Below, piece after piece: positions 1 through 10,750 of a stretch of DNA of 64,000 bases. This stretch comes from Blumeriella jaapii. Its lineage: Eukaryota > Ascomycota > Leotiomycetes > Helotiales > Drepanopezizaceae. Position 1 is the stretch's first letter. Every line of letters begins with the position of its first letter. The notes below the pieces were generated by a model. That model was not told where the DNA came from. It did not search any database and saw only the letters and a program-made list of their open reading frames with translations. A program made the translations under genes and the position numbers. Location: contig VWND01000025.1 of the NCBI GenBank assembly GCA_009599575.1, positions 310,001 to 374,000 of the forward strand, written 5' to 3'.

Positions 1-170
1 CCAGGATCGTAACATTTTATCGCTAAAAGCTTTTTACGAGCGCTTTTTGTATGGTTGCAAATTTATAACGAAAGCAAGGAAAATTACACTGAATTGGAGA
101 ACGATAAATCCATGATTGCAACTGCGAAAACGCAGTTTTTCGGAAGGGAGGGGTAGTGTTACGATCCTGG
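1..170. repeat. Segment bounded by 13-bp inverted repeats at the window edge
   Basis: Bases 1-13 (CCAGGATCGTAAC) are the exact reverse complement of bases 158-170. Just before the right copy lies a purine-rich run (about 141-156, GGAAGGGAGGGGTAG) that resembles the polypurine tract in front of a 3' LTR, and the right copy begins TG at 157. Two readings fit. In one, base 14 is the end and base 157 the start of LTRs of the same family, whose termini are inverted repeats of each other. In the other, this is a small terminal-inverted-repeat element. The left flank is outside the window, so no target duplication can be checked. Confidence 0.45.
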
Positions 171-1846
171 CTAATGGTAGCTACTAATGGTATAGCTACC
201 AGTGGTATGGTTGCCAATGGTATAAATGCTGATGATATTAGATTAAGGTTTGGGCACGGATCATCTCGGCTATTAGGCCTCGCGCTAAGTTACGTGATCT
301 ATAAGCGCAATCCACTGTATATAAAATTCGCGACCCCGAGCATTTTAGCTCGGTGTTTTTTTTTCAATTTATATGCGTACCTTTTGGTCCATATCACCTT
401 TCTGATCATCCTCAAGCTAGCTGTGACAGCTGATATTTTAATATTTCTAACGACGAATATTTTTAAACCGATTATTTAATATATTTATTAACGCTAAAAG
501 ATTTATTGCGATTCAGCAGTTTTAAATCGCTTAAATAATCGCTTAAATTATTGCTGCCGCTCGTTTTCCAGCTTTTTCCGCTAATATCGCCCGCGACGCT
601 TTTTTTTTATTTCGAGCTTCGCGCGCTTTTACGACGGATTTCTAATTAATTCCCGAATATTACCTTTCCGTTTTCGACCCAGCTATTTTTCGAATCGAAT
701 TATTTAAAATTAAATATCTTCGCTACGCTTTTAACAATTATTAAAAAAAAATTAAATATAACGTATAAAAAATAAATATAAAATTGTTTGTTAAAAAAAA
801 ATTTAAAAATTTTTCTATAAAATATAAACTAAGCCAAAACATATTTTAAATGCATTATTAAAAAAGCAAAAACTATTATTTTGAAACATTTAAACCTCGA
901 ATTTTATAACCAAGCCCAATCGGTCCGAAACGTTTTTCGCATTTTTAATCAGCGCTTTTTTAATTACAATCGCGTTTAATTTGCTAAATTATAATATAAT
1001 AAGCTTTATATAAGCAACGGTTAGATTTATAATAATTTTCGTTTTTTATTTATTCGCTACGCAATTATTAGCAAAATTGTTAAAAACCGTTAGTTTAAAA
1101 ATATATGCGAAAAAGTTATTTTTATTTTTAAATACGATTTTCGAATGGAAAAATACAAAATAAATAATAATTATACTATTTTAAACGAGTTTTTAGCCGT
1201 TGCGAATAAAAAATTACGCAATATCCGAGCTGAAAAAATGGCTTTTGCCCGTCGTATAAGCTATTTTTCCTTTGTTATAGCTTTTGCTAACTAAGATTTT
1301 AAGCGTACTTTCGGTATTTTTAAAGCTTTTTAGCGTTTTATTTTTTTAGCCTTTTTTATTTTTATAGTTTTTTCTTTTTTTAACAAAAACTTTTATAAAC
1401 GTATAATTGCTATTTTTGCTATTTCCGGTTTTTTCCGCTTAGCTATACGTTTTTTTTAGCGCTTATTATAATTGCGGCAAACCCGGCTATTTCGCAAATA
1501 TTTGCTTCGACGCTAAGCTTAATCGCAAAATCGCCGAAATAGCTATCGACGAAAAGCAAAACGATTTGTTAAAAAATTTTTAAGCCGTGGCAAAAACTTT
1601 TATTATAACAAAAGATTCGATTTGTAAAAAGATTTAAAATTTGATTAACGCTTTTTAATAAAAAAGCGATAGTTTTTAGTTTTTATAAAATTAATACGTA
1701 ATAAACATATATTAAAACATTTATATATATCGATAGCGAAGCTAATATTTTCGGTGCGATTAAAACTTTTTTAACGTACCAATTTTTTCAACGTTTCGAA
1801 ATAAATTTTATTCGGCTGTATAAGCTTATTATACCTACCGGCTATA
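157..1846 (+). mobile_element. Ty3/gypsy-like fragment (LTR start, gag, protease)
   Basis: A likely LTR starts at 157 (TGTTACGATCC) after a polypurine-like tract and is less mutated than what follows (157-480 keeps mixed composition). From about 480 the sequence becomes AT-rich with many in-frame stops. A gag zinc knuckle is visible at 1464-1505 and a protease-like Asp-Ser motif at 1732-1743. The element stops at 1846, where the triplet tail of a LINE begins, so reverse transcriptase and integrase are missing here. The right-hand half was not found elsewhere in the window. The LTR end was not located with certainty. Confidence 0.6.
1464..1505 (+). pseudogene. Relic gag zinc knuckle (CCHC) of the left gypsy fragment
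   Basis: Read in frame from 1464, the sequence gives Y-YN-C-GKPG-Y-FANI-C. It has the CX2CX4HX4C spacing of a retroviral-type nucleocapsid knuckle. The first Cys and the His are both replaced by Tyr (codon TAT), which single G-to-A and C-to-T transitions of the RIP type would produce. The knuckle would have bound element RNA during particle assembly. It is non-functional here. A protease-like Ile-Asp-Ser-Glu-Ala motif follows at 1729-1743 in another frame, where the third position of the usual D-S/T-G triad is Glu. Confidence 0.6.
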
Positions 1847-3013
1847 ATAGTAGTAGTAGTAGTAGTAGTAGTATTGATTAACGTCTAGCGGAGTGCAGCC
1901 GAAAGGCTGCCATCCTAGGACCTTCCAAAAGGTACGGAAACGTGCTAAGCTAAGAAATTAAATATAAAATACGATTCCGAAAACAATTCGTATTAGTACA
2001 GCTAAAGCTGCTGTCGACTACGCTTTTTTCGCCGCCTTCTGCGATGATTCGTTAATAAAATATATAAGCGTAAAATCCAGAAAAAAGCTTAAAAAATATA
2101 TATACGGCATCGATCGAAGTATAATCTGTCGGTTGCGTAGAAACGTATAATAATATAGCTAGTAGGCCGAAAAAAAAAAAAAAGCAATATTTAAATATCC
2201 GAATTTAAAAACCAAAAGCTAAAAACAAATTTGCGTTTATTAAAATAGAAAAGCATTCGTTATACAAATATACATAATAATATTCGCTTCGCTGTAACGT
2301 CGTTTCGCGCGGCCGTACGCAGCTTATTTTATTCGAATTATATTCGATTAAAGCAAATAATATACGTATAACAAAACTGATTATATTTAAAAAATTATAG
2401 TAATAACGCGTAAAAACGTTATAAAATCTTTTGGCTCGTAAAGCAGGTTTTTAAAAAATATTACGGCTTTTCGCTCGGTTCGGAAAAAAGCGTTTGATCG
2501 AGTTTTTTTAGGCTAATTAAAAAAACGTTTAATCGCGCGGCGGTATAATACTAAATGCAATAAGATTTTAAACTTTTTGCATTTGCAACGCAATTCGGCG
2601 TCGATATAATTATATTTAACGTAATATTATTTGTAATTTTTATAAATAATTTTAATCGCTAAATAATAGTAAAATAATCGTTTCGGCATATCGAATTTCG
2701 GCAAAAGTTTAATTACGTAAACCGGGTCTTATCGCTTATAATTTCGTAAAAGTTTTCTGCTGGCTGTTTTTTATTAGCGGCTCCGATGCGAATTTCGCAT
2801 TTTTCTGAAATCGAAACGTATTTTATTTATAATCGGTTCGGACGCAAAACTTTTATTTTAAAAGATTTTTTTTGTATTCGCATTTATTAATTTGTCGGCG
2901 GCCTCGTTGCTTTCGATGCTTATATAGCCCGGTGCCTATTTGATTTTTACGTCGTATATTTTTATTATTTTTTAGCAGGCCAAAAAAACTTATTAGAAAA
3001 AAAAAAAGGTATT
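1846..3013 (-). mobile_element. LINE copy L1, 3' portion (piece 1 of 3)
   Basis: This minus-oriented piece carries the 3' end of the same LINE family as the copy at 12428-18787. On the plus strand it starts with a (TAG)n run at about 1848-1874, which is the triplet tail of the element. The stretch 1876-1960 then matches the reverse complement of 18660-18770, and 2560-2630 matches 18000-18060. It ends at 3013, where element A is inserted between two copies of GTATT. It continues at 30531-30574 and again at 41863-42260. It is heavily RIP-mutated except for the last roughly 80 bases before the tail. Confidence 0.8.
3009..3013. repeat. Target-site duplication of element A (left)
   Basis: GTATT directly precedes the LTR that starts at 3014, and the same five bases directly follow the other LTR, at 30531-30535. 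LINE homology also resumes exactly there, which supports a single insertion. Confidence 0.8.
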
Positions 3014-3278
3014 TGTGACGATCTAATCAGTCGGAGGGCTGGGAGATCAGTCAACTGGTCGCCGTGTTCATATGGTATAAAACGAGCCTTTGGTTTTGTA
3101 ACAAAGATATTCATTTAGAATTAACAACTGCAAAAGGCGGAGATTGCTAAAGAAAAAAAGCCTTATATATATAATAATTTCCATAGTTGATAAGAGACTT
3201 ACTAAAAGACCAAAAAGCTTACAGCTACACGTGGTTGCTGGGATGACACGAAAAATAGCAATAGAATAAATCGTTACA
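3014..3278 (-). repeat. 3' LTR of element A
   Basis: Begins TGTGACGAT and ends ATCGTTACA on the plus strand, giving TG...CA termini that are inverted repeats of about nine bases. It is nearly colinear with 30266-30530 and with 42385-42652. On the minus strand it starts directly after the TAG stop codon of the pol reading frame (3279-3281). Confidence 0.85.
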
Positions 3279-3385
3279 CTATTCCTTCGTCCGAAAAAAA
3301 CGCGCCCTCGAGCTTTTATCTATTAGTACGTCGCTATCCAAATAATCGTACGAATCTAAACCTTCGGAATACGCCTTCAGCCAAT
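3279..3385 (-). pseudogene. C-terminal end of element A pol
   Basis: On the minus strand this stretch stays open for about 35 codons and ends in TAG next to the LTR. It reads as an acidic, Asp-rich tail with a final Arg-Phe-Phe-Arg-Thr-Lys-Glu. It is hardly RIP-mutated compared with its surroundings. It is separated from the rest of the integrase region (10751-12427) by B1, which is flanked here by CTACA (3386-3390) and there by CTATA (10746-10750). Confidence 0.6.
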
Positions 3386-3390
3386 CTACA

Positions 3391-3804
3391 TGTCAGGAAC
3401 CAGCATCACGTGTATGAATCAGGTGATCCGCCAAGACCCTCTGCCTCCTACCAACCCTCGAATAATACTTTCTGCGGATAGGCCGTGGGGGCCGGATAGT
3501 ATTATAAGGGCTGGAGATAACATTTAAGTAAAACACTTTATAAAAATGATTGCTAAAAAACCAGTTATTAGAATTATATTAAAAAAGATTGAAAAAAGAT
3601 CGGAATAAAGGCTGGAAAAATATATTAAATAAGACTCGCCTGGTTTCCTGGGAAATACTTTTCTCGAAGGTTCCACCCCTTTTTTTGTATTTATACACGC
3701 CTTTTATTAAAAATATAAAAGGTAGAAATCAGTCTGACTATCAATCCAATTTTATTTAAGCTTTATTATCTGAACTAATATTTTTCTGCTTTTTAATTTT
3801 TATA
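3391..3804 (+). repeat. 5' LTR of B1
   Basis: Begins TGTCAGGAACC and is colinear with 10332-10745. Differences are mostly C/T and G/A. Less mutated patches are kept around the CCGCCAAGACCCTCTGCC stretch. Confidence 0.9.
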
Positions 3805-3957
3805 TTCTGATTTTTTTATTTACCGGAACGGCAATTCGATATTATTAAAACAACCTTCTATTATATTATTACATCTACATCGTTATTATCGATATTATAG
3901 CTTTTCGCATTCGCAGAAAACAAGCATTTCCAGCTATTTAAAAAGACCCAGCACTTT

Positions 3958-5375
3958 CGGCTGCTTAAGAAAACTCCGTACTATCGTTTCTTTTGACGTC
4001 ACCAATCTTATCAAAAGCCGAAAATACCCTACCATCAAAACGCGACGATTTCCCAATTCTTTTTATCGAAGAAATCACTAAAAAAGGCCACGCTCAAAGC
4101 GATTCGAAAAACCTTTTATCGAGATTCTGATTTATCTAGCTAACAAACGAATCCGCGCCGAACAAGAAAAAAACGATAAACGTAAAAAAATAAAAAAGAT
4201 ACGAATTAAAATAAAACAGAAAAAAACTGAAAAAAAGATTTACGAAATAATTAAAAAATTCGAAAAAACCAAAAAACGCCGAAACGAATTTCGAAAAAAA
4301 ATTAAATAATTTTAATAAGAATTTAACGCTTTCGAAAATATCGAAAAAAAGGTTTTTATATCTTTTAATACCGTTTTAGCTAAGAAAAAACAGAAAATAA
4401 CCCAAGCTAGCGATTATTATAAAATATCCTCGAAGTATTACGACAATAATATTTATTAAAAACGATTTAGCATCTTTTCTAAGTATATTATACCTTTTAT
4501 AAAAAACACAGCGAATTCGAGCCGAAAAGCATTAAAAATAAAAGACTTTTTAATATATCGAAAAAAAAATATTAAAAAAACCTAATTTTTTATTCGGCGT
4601 GCAAAGCGAAGTTTCCGCCAGGATAAAAAGATAACATTTTGTACTAATTAAAAGAAAATTAACGCCTGTGTTTTAGCTTTCGACGATAAAATAAAAAAAA
4701 AATGGATCGGATACGAACGACGTTTTACGAATATTCGAATTATATAAAACGATTTTAAAAAATAAATATTGGATTTTCTAATAAATACGGAAAATCGAGA
4801 AATCGCGGCTTCGAATTTATACGATAAAACGAAGCAAAAAAAACATAAATCAGTTAACGATTTCGTTGCTTATTTAAATAACTTCGAATAGCAGTTGCAA
4901 ATAACAGACGATGCGACTAAAAAGAAAATACTTTTCGCAAAACTCCGATTTACTTTTCGAAAAAAAATTATTAAACGAAGCAATACTGCAGCTACAAATT
5001 CGTACGAAAAATTAGTATTAATCGCTCGTTGTATCGAAAATGCTAATAAAATTATCAGCGACGAAACGAAAAATAATAAACGACGAAACGAACGTAAAAA
5101 AAAAAAAAGAAAAAAACTTATACTTACGATTAAAGCTCAAGGGCTAAAACAGATATATACCGTTTTCGATTCGAAAATACGTTATAAAAAAAAAAACAAA
5201 AGCGAAAAAACGATAATTTTAACAAAATCCTTTGGAATCTTAAAATTTTTAACGATTCTTTTTACTTTTCGAAATGCAATCGCTGCCAAAAAAAAAAGCA
5301 TCGTATGGCCAATTATCCAAAAATCGAATATTATAAATGCAATAGAAAAAAACATATAATTTTAAACTGCTTCGA
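3958..5375 (+). pseudogene. B1 gag relic with two zinc knuckles
   Basis: Lysine- and glutamate-rich coding remnants run through this region. The longest open stretch is 4895-5359. In a neighbouring frame two CCHC knuckles follow. The first (5275-5316) keeps C, C and H but has Tyr for the last Cys. The second (about 5329-5370) has Tyr for its first Cys and keeps C, H and C. Length changes in long A runs explain the frame differences. Gag would package the element RNA. The product is destroyed by stops and ligand changes. Confidence 0.65.
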
Positions 5376-5509
5376 AGCTAACAAATTTAAAAATTCGGAA
5401 AAAGCTTCCGCTCGATTTTAATTTCGTCGCTGCTAACAAAATCGAGCGAAAAAAAAAAGCAGAAAATAATAATTTCAATCGAAATTAAAAAAGTCAAAAG
5501 CAAAACTCG

Positions 5510-5570
5510 TACGAAACGAGCTTTTATCGATTGCGGCGCGGAAAAAAACTGCGTAACCCAAAAGTTATTA
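5510..5570 (+). pseudogene. B1 aspartic protease active-site relic
   Basis: On the plus strand the sequence reads Thr-Lys-Arg-Ala-Phe-Ile-Asp-Cys-Gly-Ala-Glu. This is the D-[S/T/C]-G-A type active-site loop of retroelement proteases, placed between the gag knuckles and the reverse transcriptase as expected. The corresponding minus-strand site in B2 lies near 26165-26210. Confidence 0.55.
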
Positions 5571-6059
5571 ATTAAATATAAATAAAAACCAATTCAAAAA
5601 CGTATTAATTTATTTACGATTAAAAAAAAAAAAATAACTATTTACGATACGCATACGTAATTTATTCGCGCTACTAATAATTATAAAATAACTAAAAAAA
5701 TACAAAGCGATTTCGTGGCTTGCGATATAAATATTCCAAAAATTTTATTTATTTTAAAATTCCTTTGGTTGCGAAATATCGATTCCGTTATAAGCTTTCG
5801 AGCTAAATCGTGGCGATATTTAATCGAACGCTTATAATTTAATTTCGTTATAATCAAACGTTTTAAAAAAAAATTTAAAAAAAAACAAGCGTTTTATATC
5901 GTTTTGAAAAAAGCTACTAAAAAACAGTATTAATTACCTTTTAAATACGACGATTACGCCGACGTGTTTAACGATACCGCCGCGGTTATCTTAGCTTTTC
6001 ACCATTTTATAAAATATCGAATAAACTTCGCGGAGAAAAAAAACCTTTTTTAAAAACCA

Positions 6060-6790
6060 GTCTACTTTTTGTCGGAATTTAAATTTACCGAATTGCGCGA
6101 ATATTTCGATTCGAGTTTAAAAAAAGGCTAAATAAAAAGATTTACTAGCTTTGCCGGCGCATCGGTAATATTTATACCGAAAAAAAACGGAAGTTTACGA
6201 TTATGCGTCGATTATAAAAGTCTAAACGCAGTTACGGTTAAAAATCGAACTCTTTTACTTTTTATTAGCGAAATTTTGGATCGTTTAAAAAAAGCTAAAA
6301 TATTTATTAAGCTAGATTTTATTTGGGCGTACCATCGCTTTCGAATAAAAAAAAAAGATAAATGGAAAACTGCGTTTCGCATTCGTTACGGACATTTCGA
6401 ATACTGCGTATTACTCTTCGGCTTTTCGAACGCACCAGCAATTTTTCAAGCGTATATTAATTAAGTTTTAGTCGGTTTAATAAATATTACGTATATAATT
6501 TATTTCGACGATATTTTAATATTTTTCGAAAACTCCGACGATTATATAAACGCGGTAAAAGAAATTCTCGAAAAATTCCGTATTAATAAATTTTACGGAA
6601 ATCTGAAAAAATATGCTTTCGATACGAATACGATTAAGTTCCTAAGCTTCGTTGTTATTTCTACGGGAATTAAAATAAACCCAAAAAGAATAAATAATAT
6701 TCGGAAATAGCCTTTTTTATTATATAGCGAAATATTTAAATGTTTTTGGGTTTTATTAATTTCTATAAACGTTTTATTAAAAACTACGCT
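6060..6790 (+). pseudogene. B1 reverse transcriptase relic
   Basis: Recognisable gypsy reverse-transcriptase blocks appear in order: the [13 protein letters not shown] block and the following VDYKSLNAV block (about 6174-6240), KAKIFIKLD (6291-6317), the [19 protein letters not shown] block (about 6382-6435), and the catalytic YFDD at 6501-6512, which is intact. A clean open stretch covers 6276-6464. Stops flank it on both sides, so the enzyme cannot be made. Confidence 0.8.
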
Positions 6791-7320
6791 AAGCTTTGCC
6801 GACTTATTACAAATTTTTTGAAAAAAATGCAACGAAAAAAAATATCGGGCCTTTTTCGTTTTTTATTCGAAGCGAAGCTCGCCTTTTTACTTTTAAAAGA
6901 AAAGTTTTACTAAGCATCGATTTTACGTTATTTCGATTTTCGATTGAAAATCCAAATCGAAACAAACGCTTCGAAATTCGTTATAAGCGGAATATTATTT
7001 TAATTATTCGAAAAAGATGCGAAGGCACGTTGGCATTCTATCGCGTATTATTCGAAAAAGCTTTCTTTTATAAAATAAAAATACGAGATTTACGACGCTA
7101 AGTTAATAATTATAATTTACGCTTTCAGACAGTAGAGCCAATATTTACGTGGCGCTTCCGACGTTATTATTATACGTACAAATTATTATAATCTGAAATA
7201 TTTTTTTACGAAAAAACGTTTAAACGGACGCCAAGCGAAATGGGCCGACGAGCTAGCTAAATACGATTTTGCAATCGAATATAAAACAAAAGTTTTTAAT
7301 TCGGCGGATAGTTTCCCGCC
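6790..7320 (+). pseudogene. B1 RNase H region relic
   Basis: This region sits between reverse transcriptase and integrase and contains an open stretch at 6796-7101. It matches, residue for residue in most places, the minus-strand stretch 24622-24927 of B2. The assignment as RNase H rests on its position and on the gypsy-like layout (a connection segment with a Ser/Ile-Asp block followed by Asn-Pro). I did not identify all four catalytic acids. Confidence 0.6.
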
Positions 7321-7619
7321 GGCCAGATTTAAAAAAAAATTTAAAAAAAGATAACGAGCAGCTGCTTACGTTGCATCGTAAGCTAAGATTAGCTTATTTG
7401 AGAAATTTTAAAGTGTTTTCCGTTATAAAAATACGCTTAAAGTCGGGATATAAACCATTTCGCGCCGATAAATATTCGGAGCTTTTGTTAACGGAATCAA
7501 AAGGTAAAAAGCAAGCGGAAAAAAGCCAAATAAAAAGCTTTTTCGCCGGATTATTTTTTGCTAGTATTATTAATTGCAAATAATATATACCACGAAGCGT
7601 AGCCGCTGTGTTGCTACAA

Positions 7620-8760
7620 TTCGAAACGGTTAATAACGAGCTAGCAAAACCGATTCATAAGACTATTTTTAAATTGCAAAGATTTGATTTTTTTGTATTA
7701 TAAAAAACGTACGAATCGGTTTTGCAAAACAATCGAGCCGGGTCCGAAAAATATTGGCGTATAAGCCAAAATAAATTATTACGTTATAAAAAACGTGCGT
7801 ATATTTCGAATAAAAGCGTTATTAAAAGCGAAATATTAAAAATTAATTACGACGACCCGACCGCCGGCTATTAGGGCTTTCGGCGAACGCTAAAACTGGT
7901 CGAAAAAAAGTATTTCTGGCCTGGTTTACAAGGCGACGTAAAGCGTTACGTTAATACGTATGGAAAATGCCAGAAAGGCAAGCTTAAAAAGCACCGACCC
8001 TATAACGAGTTAGCTCCTTTTTCGACCCTTACGAAATTTTAAAAAAAAATAACCATAGATTTTATCACGGATTTACTTTTTAATAAAAAACGTAGTCGTG
8101 TTTACGATTCGATATTCGTTATAATAAACCGATATACGAAGCTGTCGAAATATATACCGACATAAAAAACGATTTCAGCTTTAGATTTGGCTGAAATATT
8201 TATACAGCACGTTTACAAAGATTTTGGCTGCTTTAAAAAAATTATTACAAACAAAGGGTCAGTTTTTACTAATAAATTCTGATTTTCAGTAATATTTCAT
8301 TTACAAATACGACGTCGATTAAGCACCGTTTTTTATTTTTAGACCGATGGCCAAACGGAACGTTAAAATCAAATTTTAAAATTTTATTTTCGTACGTACT
8401 GCGATTATCGACAAAACGATTAAGCTACGAAGCTTGTTTTAGCCGAGTTTACGTATAATAATTCGATATACGCTTTTACGGGTTTTACTTCCTTTCGCAT
8501 ATTATACGGCTTTTATCCAAAACTTGGCAGTAACGTCGAAAGCGACGTCGTAAAAAAAAAGGTACCGTCAGCGAAAAAACGAATTAAAATATTGCAAAAA
8601 AAAAAAGAAGTACTTAATAGAAAATTAAAAAAAGCCAACGCGAATTACAAAAGATTTTACGACGCTAAATATAAAAAAACTAAATTTCAAATAGGCGATA
8701 AAGTATTATTATCGATTAAAAACTTCCGATAGTTGCGACTTTTTCGAAAGTTTTCAAATA
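7620..8760 (+). pseudogene. B1 integrase relic
   Basis: The N-terminal zinc-binding part is seen around 7900-8000, as YFWPGLQGDVKRYV followed by a Y..C pair in which one Cys has become Tyr. The catalytic core follows, with an Ile-Asp-Phe-Ile-Thr-Asp block near 8055 and the well conserved Thr-Asp-Gly-Gln-Thr-Glu motif at 8343-8360. Stops of the TAA/TAG type are scattered through it. It would have inserted the cDNA of the element. Confidence 0.75.
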
Positions 8761-8934
8761 AATATCTAAGGCTTTTTAAAATCAAGCGAATTATACACAA
8801 GCACGGCCAAGCTTATTAATTCGAGCTTTTTTTTAATATCGTATTCACGATATTTTCTACGTTTTCTTATTAAAACCTTGGCAAGATCGGGACGATACCG
8901 AGCCGAAAAATAATATAATAGAATTTCAAAAACC

Positions 8935-9115
8935 CGAAAAATACGAAGTTAAATTAATATAAACTTATAAAAATATAAAAAAAAGCCGATATTACTTGGT
9001 GCGATAAAAGGGCTATTTATCAAGCGAAAACTTCTGGAAGCCAGAAAACTATTTTACGAACGCAAAAAAGGTTATAAAAAAATACTTGAAAAATATAATA
9101 AATAATAGCAACGGA
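8935..9115 (+). pseudogene. B1 chromodomain relic
   Basis: Reading EKYEVKLI, then RYYLVR-stop-KGY, SSENFWKPENYFTNAKKVIKKY gives the chromodomain pattern: aromatic cage positions, the Trp-Lys-Gly-Tyr core with Trp turned into a stop, and the NTWEP-like end. Chromodomains at the integrase C-terminus define chromoviruses and direct insertion to heterochromatin. This would fit the location inside a transposon block, though targeting by this particular element is an inference. Confidence 0.75.
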
Positions 9116-10317
9116 ACAATAACAAATGCGCGCCGTAAAAGCAAAAAAAAAAAAACAAAAACATTTAAAAAACCTTAAAACCGCCGTTAAGCTAATTTAT
9201 TTTTATCGTTATCTTTTTTTTTATCGTTATCGCTATTTTTTTCAAATTCAAAAGCAGCGGCAAACTAAAAAAAATTAATATTAAACGAATTCGCAAAATA
9301 TTCGATTTATTTTAATTAAAGCTTTTACGATAGCCGTAATCGAATATTAAATTGCAATTACGATATTTTCGTAGGAATCCAGAATTTGATTTAACTAATC
9401 AGAATAAATCCGAGCGACGTTTTCGAAACGTCGAAAAATACGTTTTATATTAGCGTCGTTAAAAAAAAGGGCCGGCGCAGCCAAAGCTTTTAAAATAGCA
9501 GCAGCCGTTAAACCGGCAGAAACAAGCGCAGCAGCAGCAGCGGCAGCGGCAGCCCGAGCCGCGGCGCGATTCGCACGACTTCCGATTATTATAAAAGCCG
9601 AAGCGTTACTTTTTTTTAAACGATTTATATAAGCGTCGTAAATAATAAGATCGATAAAAATTTTAGCAAAAGCTTTGGCTTTAGCAGTAAAAAAAAAAAA
9701 AGCGGCAGCGGCTATAGCAATATCGAAACGATTTATAAAATCGTTAAGACTCGCGAAAAAGATTTGCGTCTCGATGGCGCGTGCGGCAGAAATTTATAGT
9801 TAATTAAAAGCGAATCCGAGTAAAAGTTTAAAAAACTTATAAAAAGGCATTAAATGTGCGAAGTTTTGCAGCGGTTGCATTTTACGCTGAAAAGTTCGAA
9901 AACGCAAAAAAGCAAAAAGTCCGCTGTAATGCTTTTACGTAAAATTAAGCGAGCGCATCGAAAACAAATAAAAGTCAAAAGCATTTTGAAAGTTCGCGGC
10001 GAACGCGGCGAAAAGCAATTGATTAAAATAAAAAAGAGCTGACGAAAAAATAAATAAAAAAGAAGAAAAAAAAATTAAGTAAAAAAATAGCGGCCATTTT
10101 AAAAAAAAAAGCTTTTTTAAACGAAAATGCGAACGCTACCGAAAACAAAAAAAACAAAACAGCAGAACAGCCATAATTTACGACCGAAAGCGGACGAAAC
10201 AGCTATAATTCACGGCCAAAAGCGGAAAAAACTGCACGTTATTTCGAAAGCGTAACGCACGTTATATACGAAAGTATACGCACAAAGAAATCAATCGCCT
10301 TTGGGAATTAAAGGCCT
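9116..10317 (+). other. B1 post-pol region with alanine-rich coding-like tract
   Basis: About 1.2 kb separate the chromodomain from the 3' LTR. Between 9450 and 9600 the sense strand encodes a run of Ala with scattered Arg and Lys (GCAGCAGCAGCGGCAGCGGCA-type repeats near 9525-9560). An open stretch rich in Lys and Arg covers 9854-10042. B2 has the same region in the same relative place and orientation, with an open reading stretch at 22095-22304. It is therefore part of the family and not a later insertion. I do not recognise the product. It could be a second small ORF or the end of a longer pol or gag-like reading frame. Confidence 0.5.
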
Positions 10318-10331
10318 AAAAAAAAGGGTAA

Positions 10332-10745
10332 TGTCAGAAACTAGTATTACGTATATAAGTTAAATAATCCGCCAAAACCTTTTGCTTTTTACCAACCTTC
10401 GAATAATACTTTCTGCGGATAAACCGTAGGGGCCGGATAATATTATAAAAGCTAAAAATAATATTTAAGTAAAACACTTTATAGGAGTGATTGCTAAGAA
10501 ACCAGTTATTAAAATTATATTAAAAAAAATTAAAAAAAGGTCGGGATAAGAGCTGGAGAAGTATATTAAATAAAGCTCGCCTGGTTTCCTGGGAAATACT
10601 TTTCTCGAGAGCTCCACCCCTCCTTTTGTACTTATACACGCCTTTTACTAGAAATATAAAAGGTAGAGATCAGTCTGACTATTAATCCAACCTTATCTGA
10701 GCTTTATTATCTAAACTAGTGTTTCCCTGCCTTTTAATCCTTACA
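10332..10745 (+). repeat. 3' LTR of B1
   Basis: 414 bp, colinear with 3391-3804. It ends CCTTACA and is followed by CTATA, the mutated copy of the left flank CTACA. Confidence 0.9.
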
Positions 10746-10750
10746 CTATA

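Larger units (their letters stand above)
3391..10745 (+). mobile_element. Gypsy chromovirus B1, RIP-mutated
   Basis: This is a 7355-bp LTR retrotransposon with 414-bp LTRs (3391-3804 and 10332-10745) that start TGTCAG and end TTACA or its mutated form TTATA. The target duplication is CTACA on the left and CTATA on the right, differing by one C-to-T change. A polypurine tract (AAAAAAAAGGGTAA, about 10318-10331) precedes the 3' LTR. The domain order on the plus strand is gag with two zinc knuckles, protease, reverse transcriptase, RNase H, integrase, chromodomain, then a further 1.2 kb before the LTR. Stops in every domain make it inactive. B2 is a second copy in the opposite orientation. Confidence 0.9.

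Noticed and set aside
1848..1874. (TAG)n run as a microsatellite or CRISPR-like repeat
   Set aside because: It is the triplet tail of the LINE copy L1, matched by a similar tail at the end of L2. There are no spacers.
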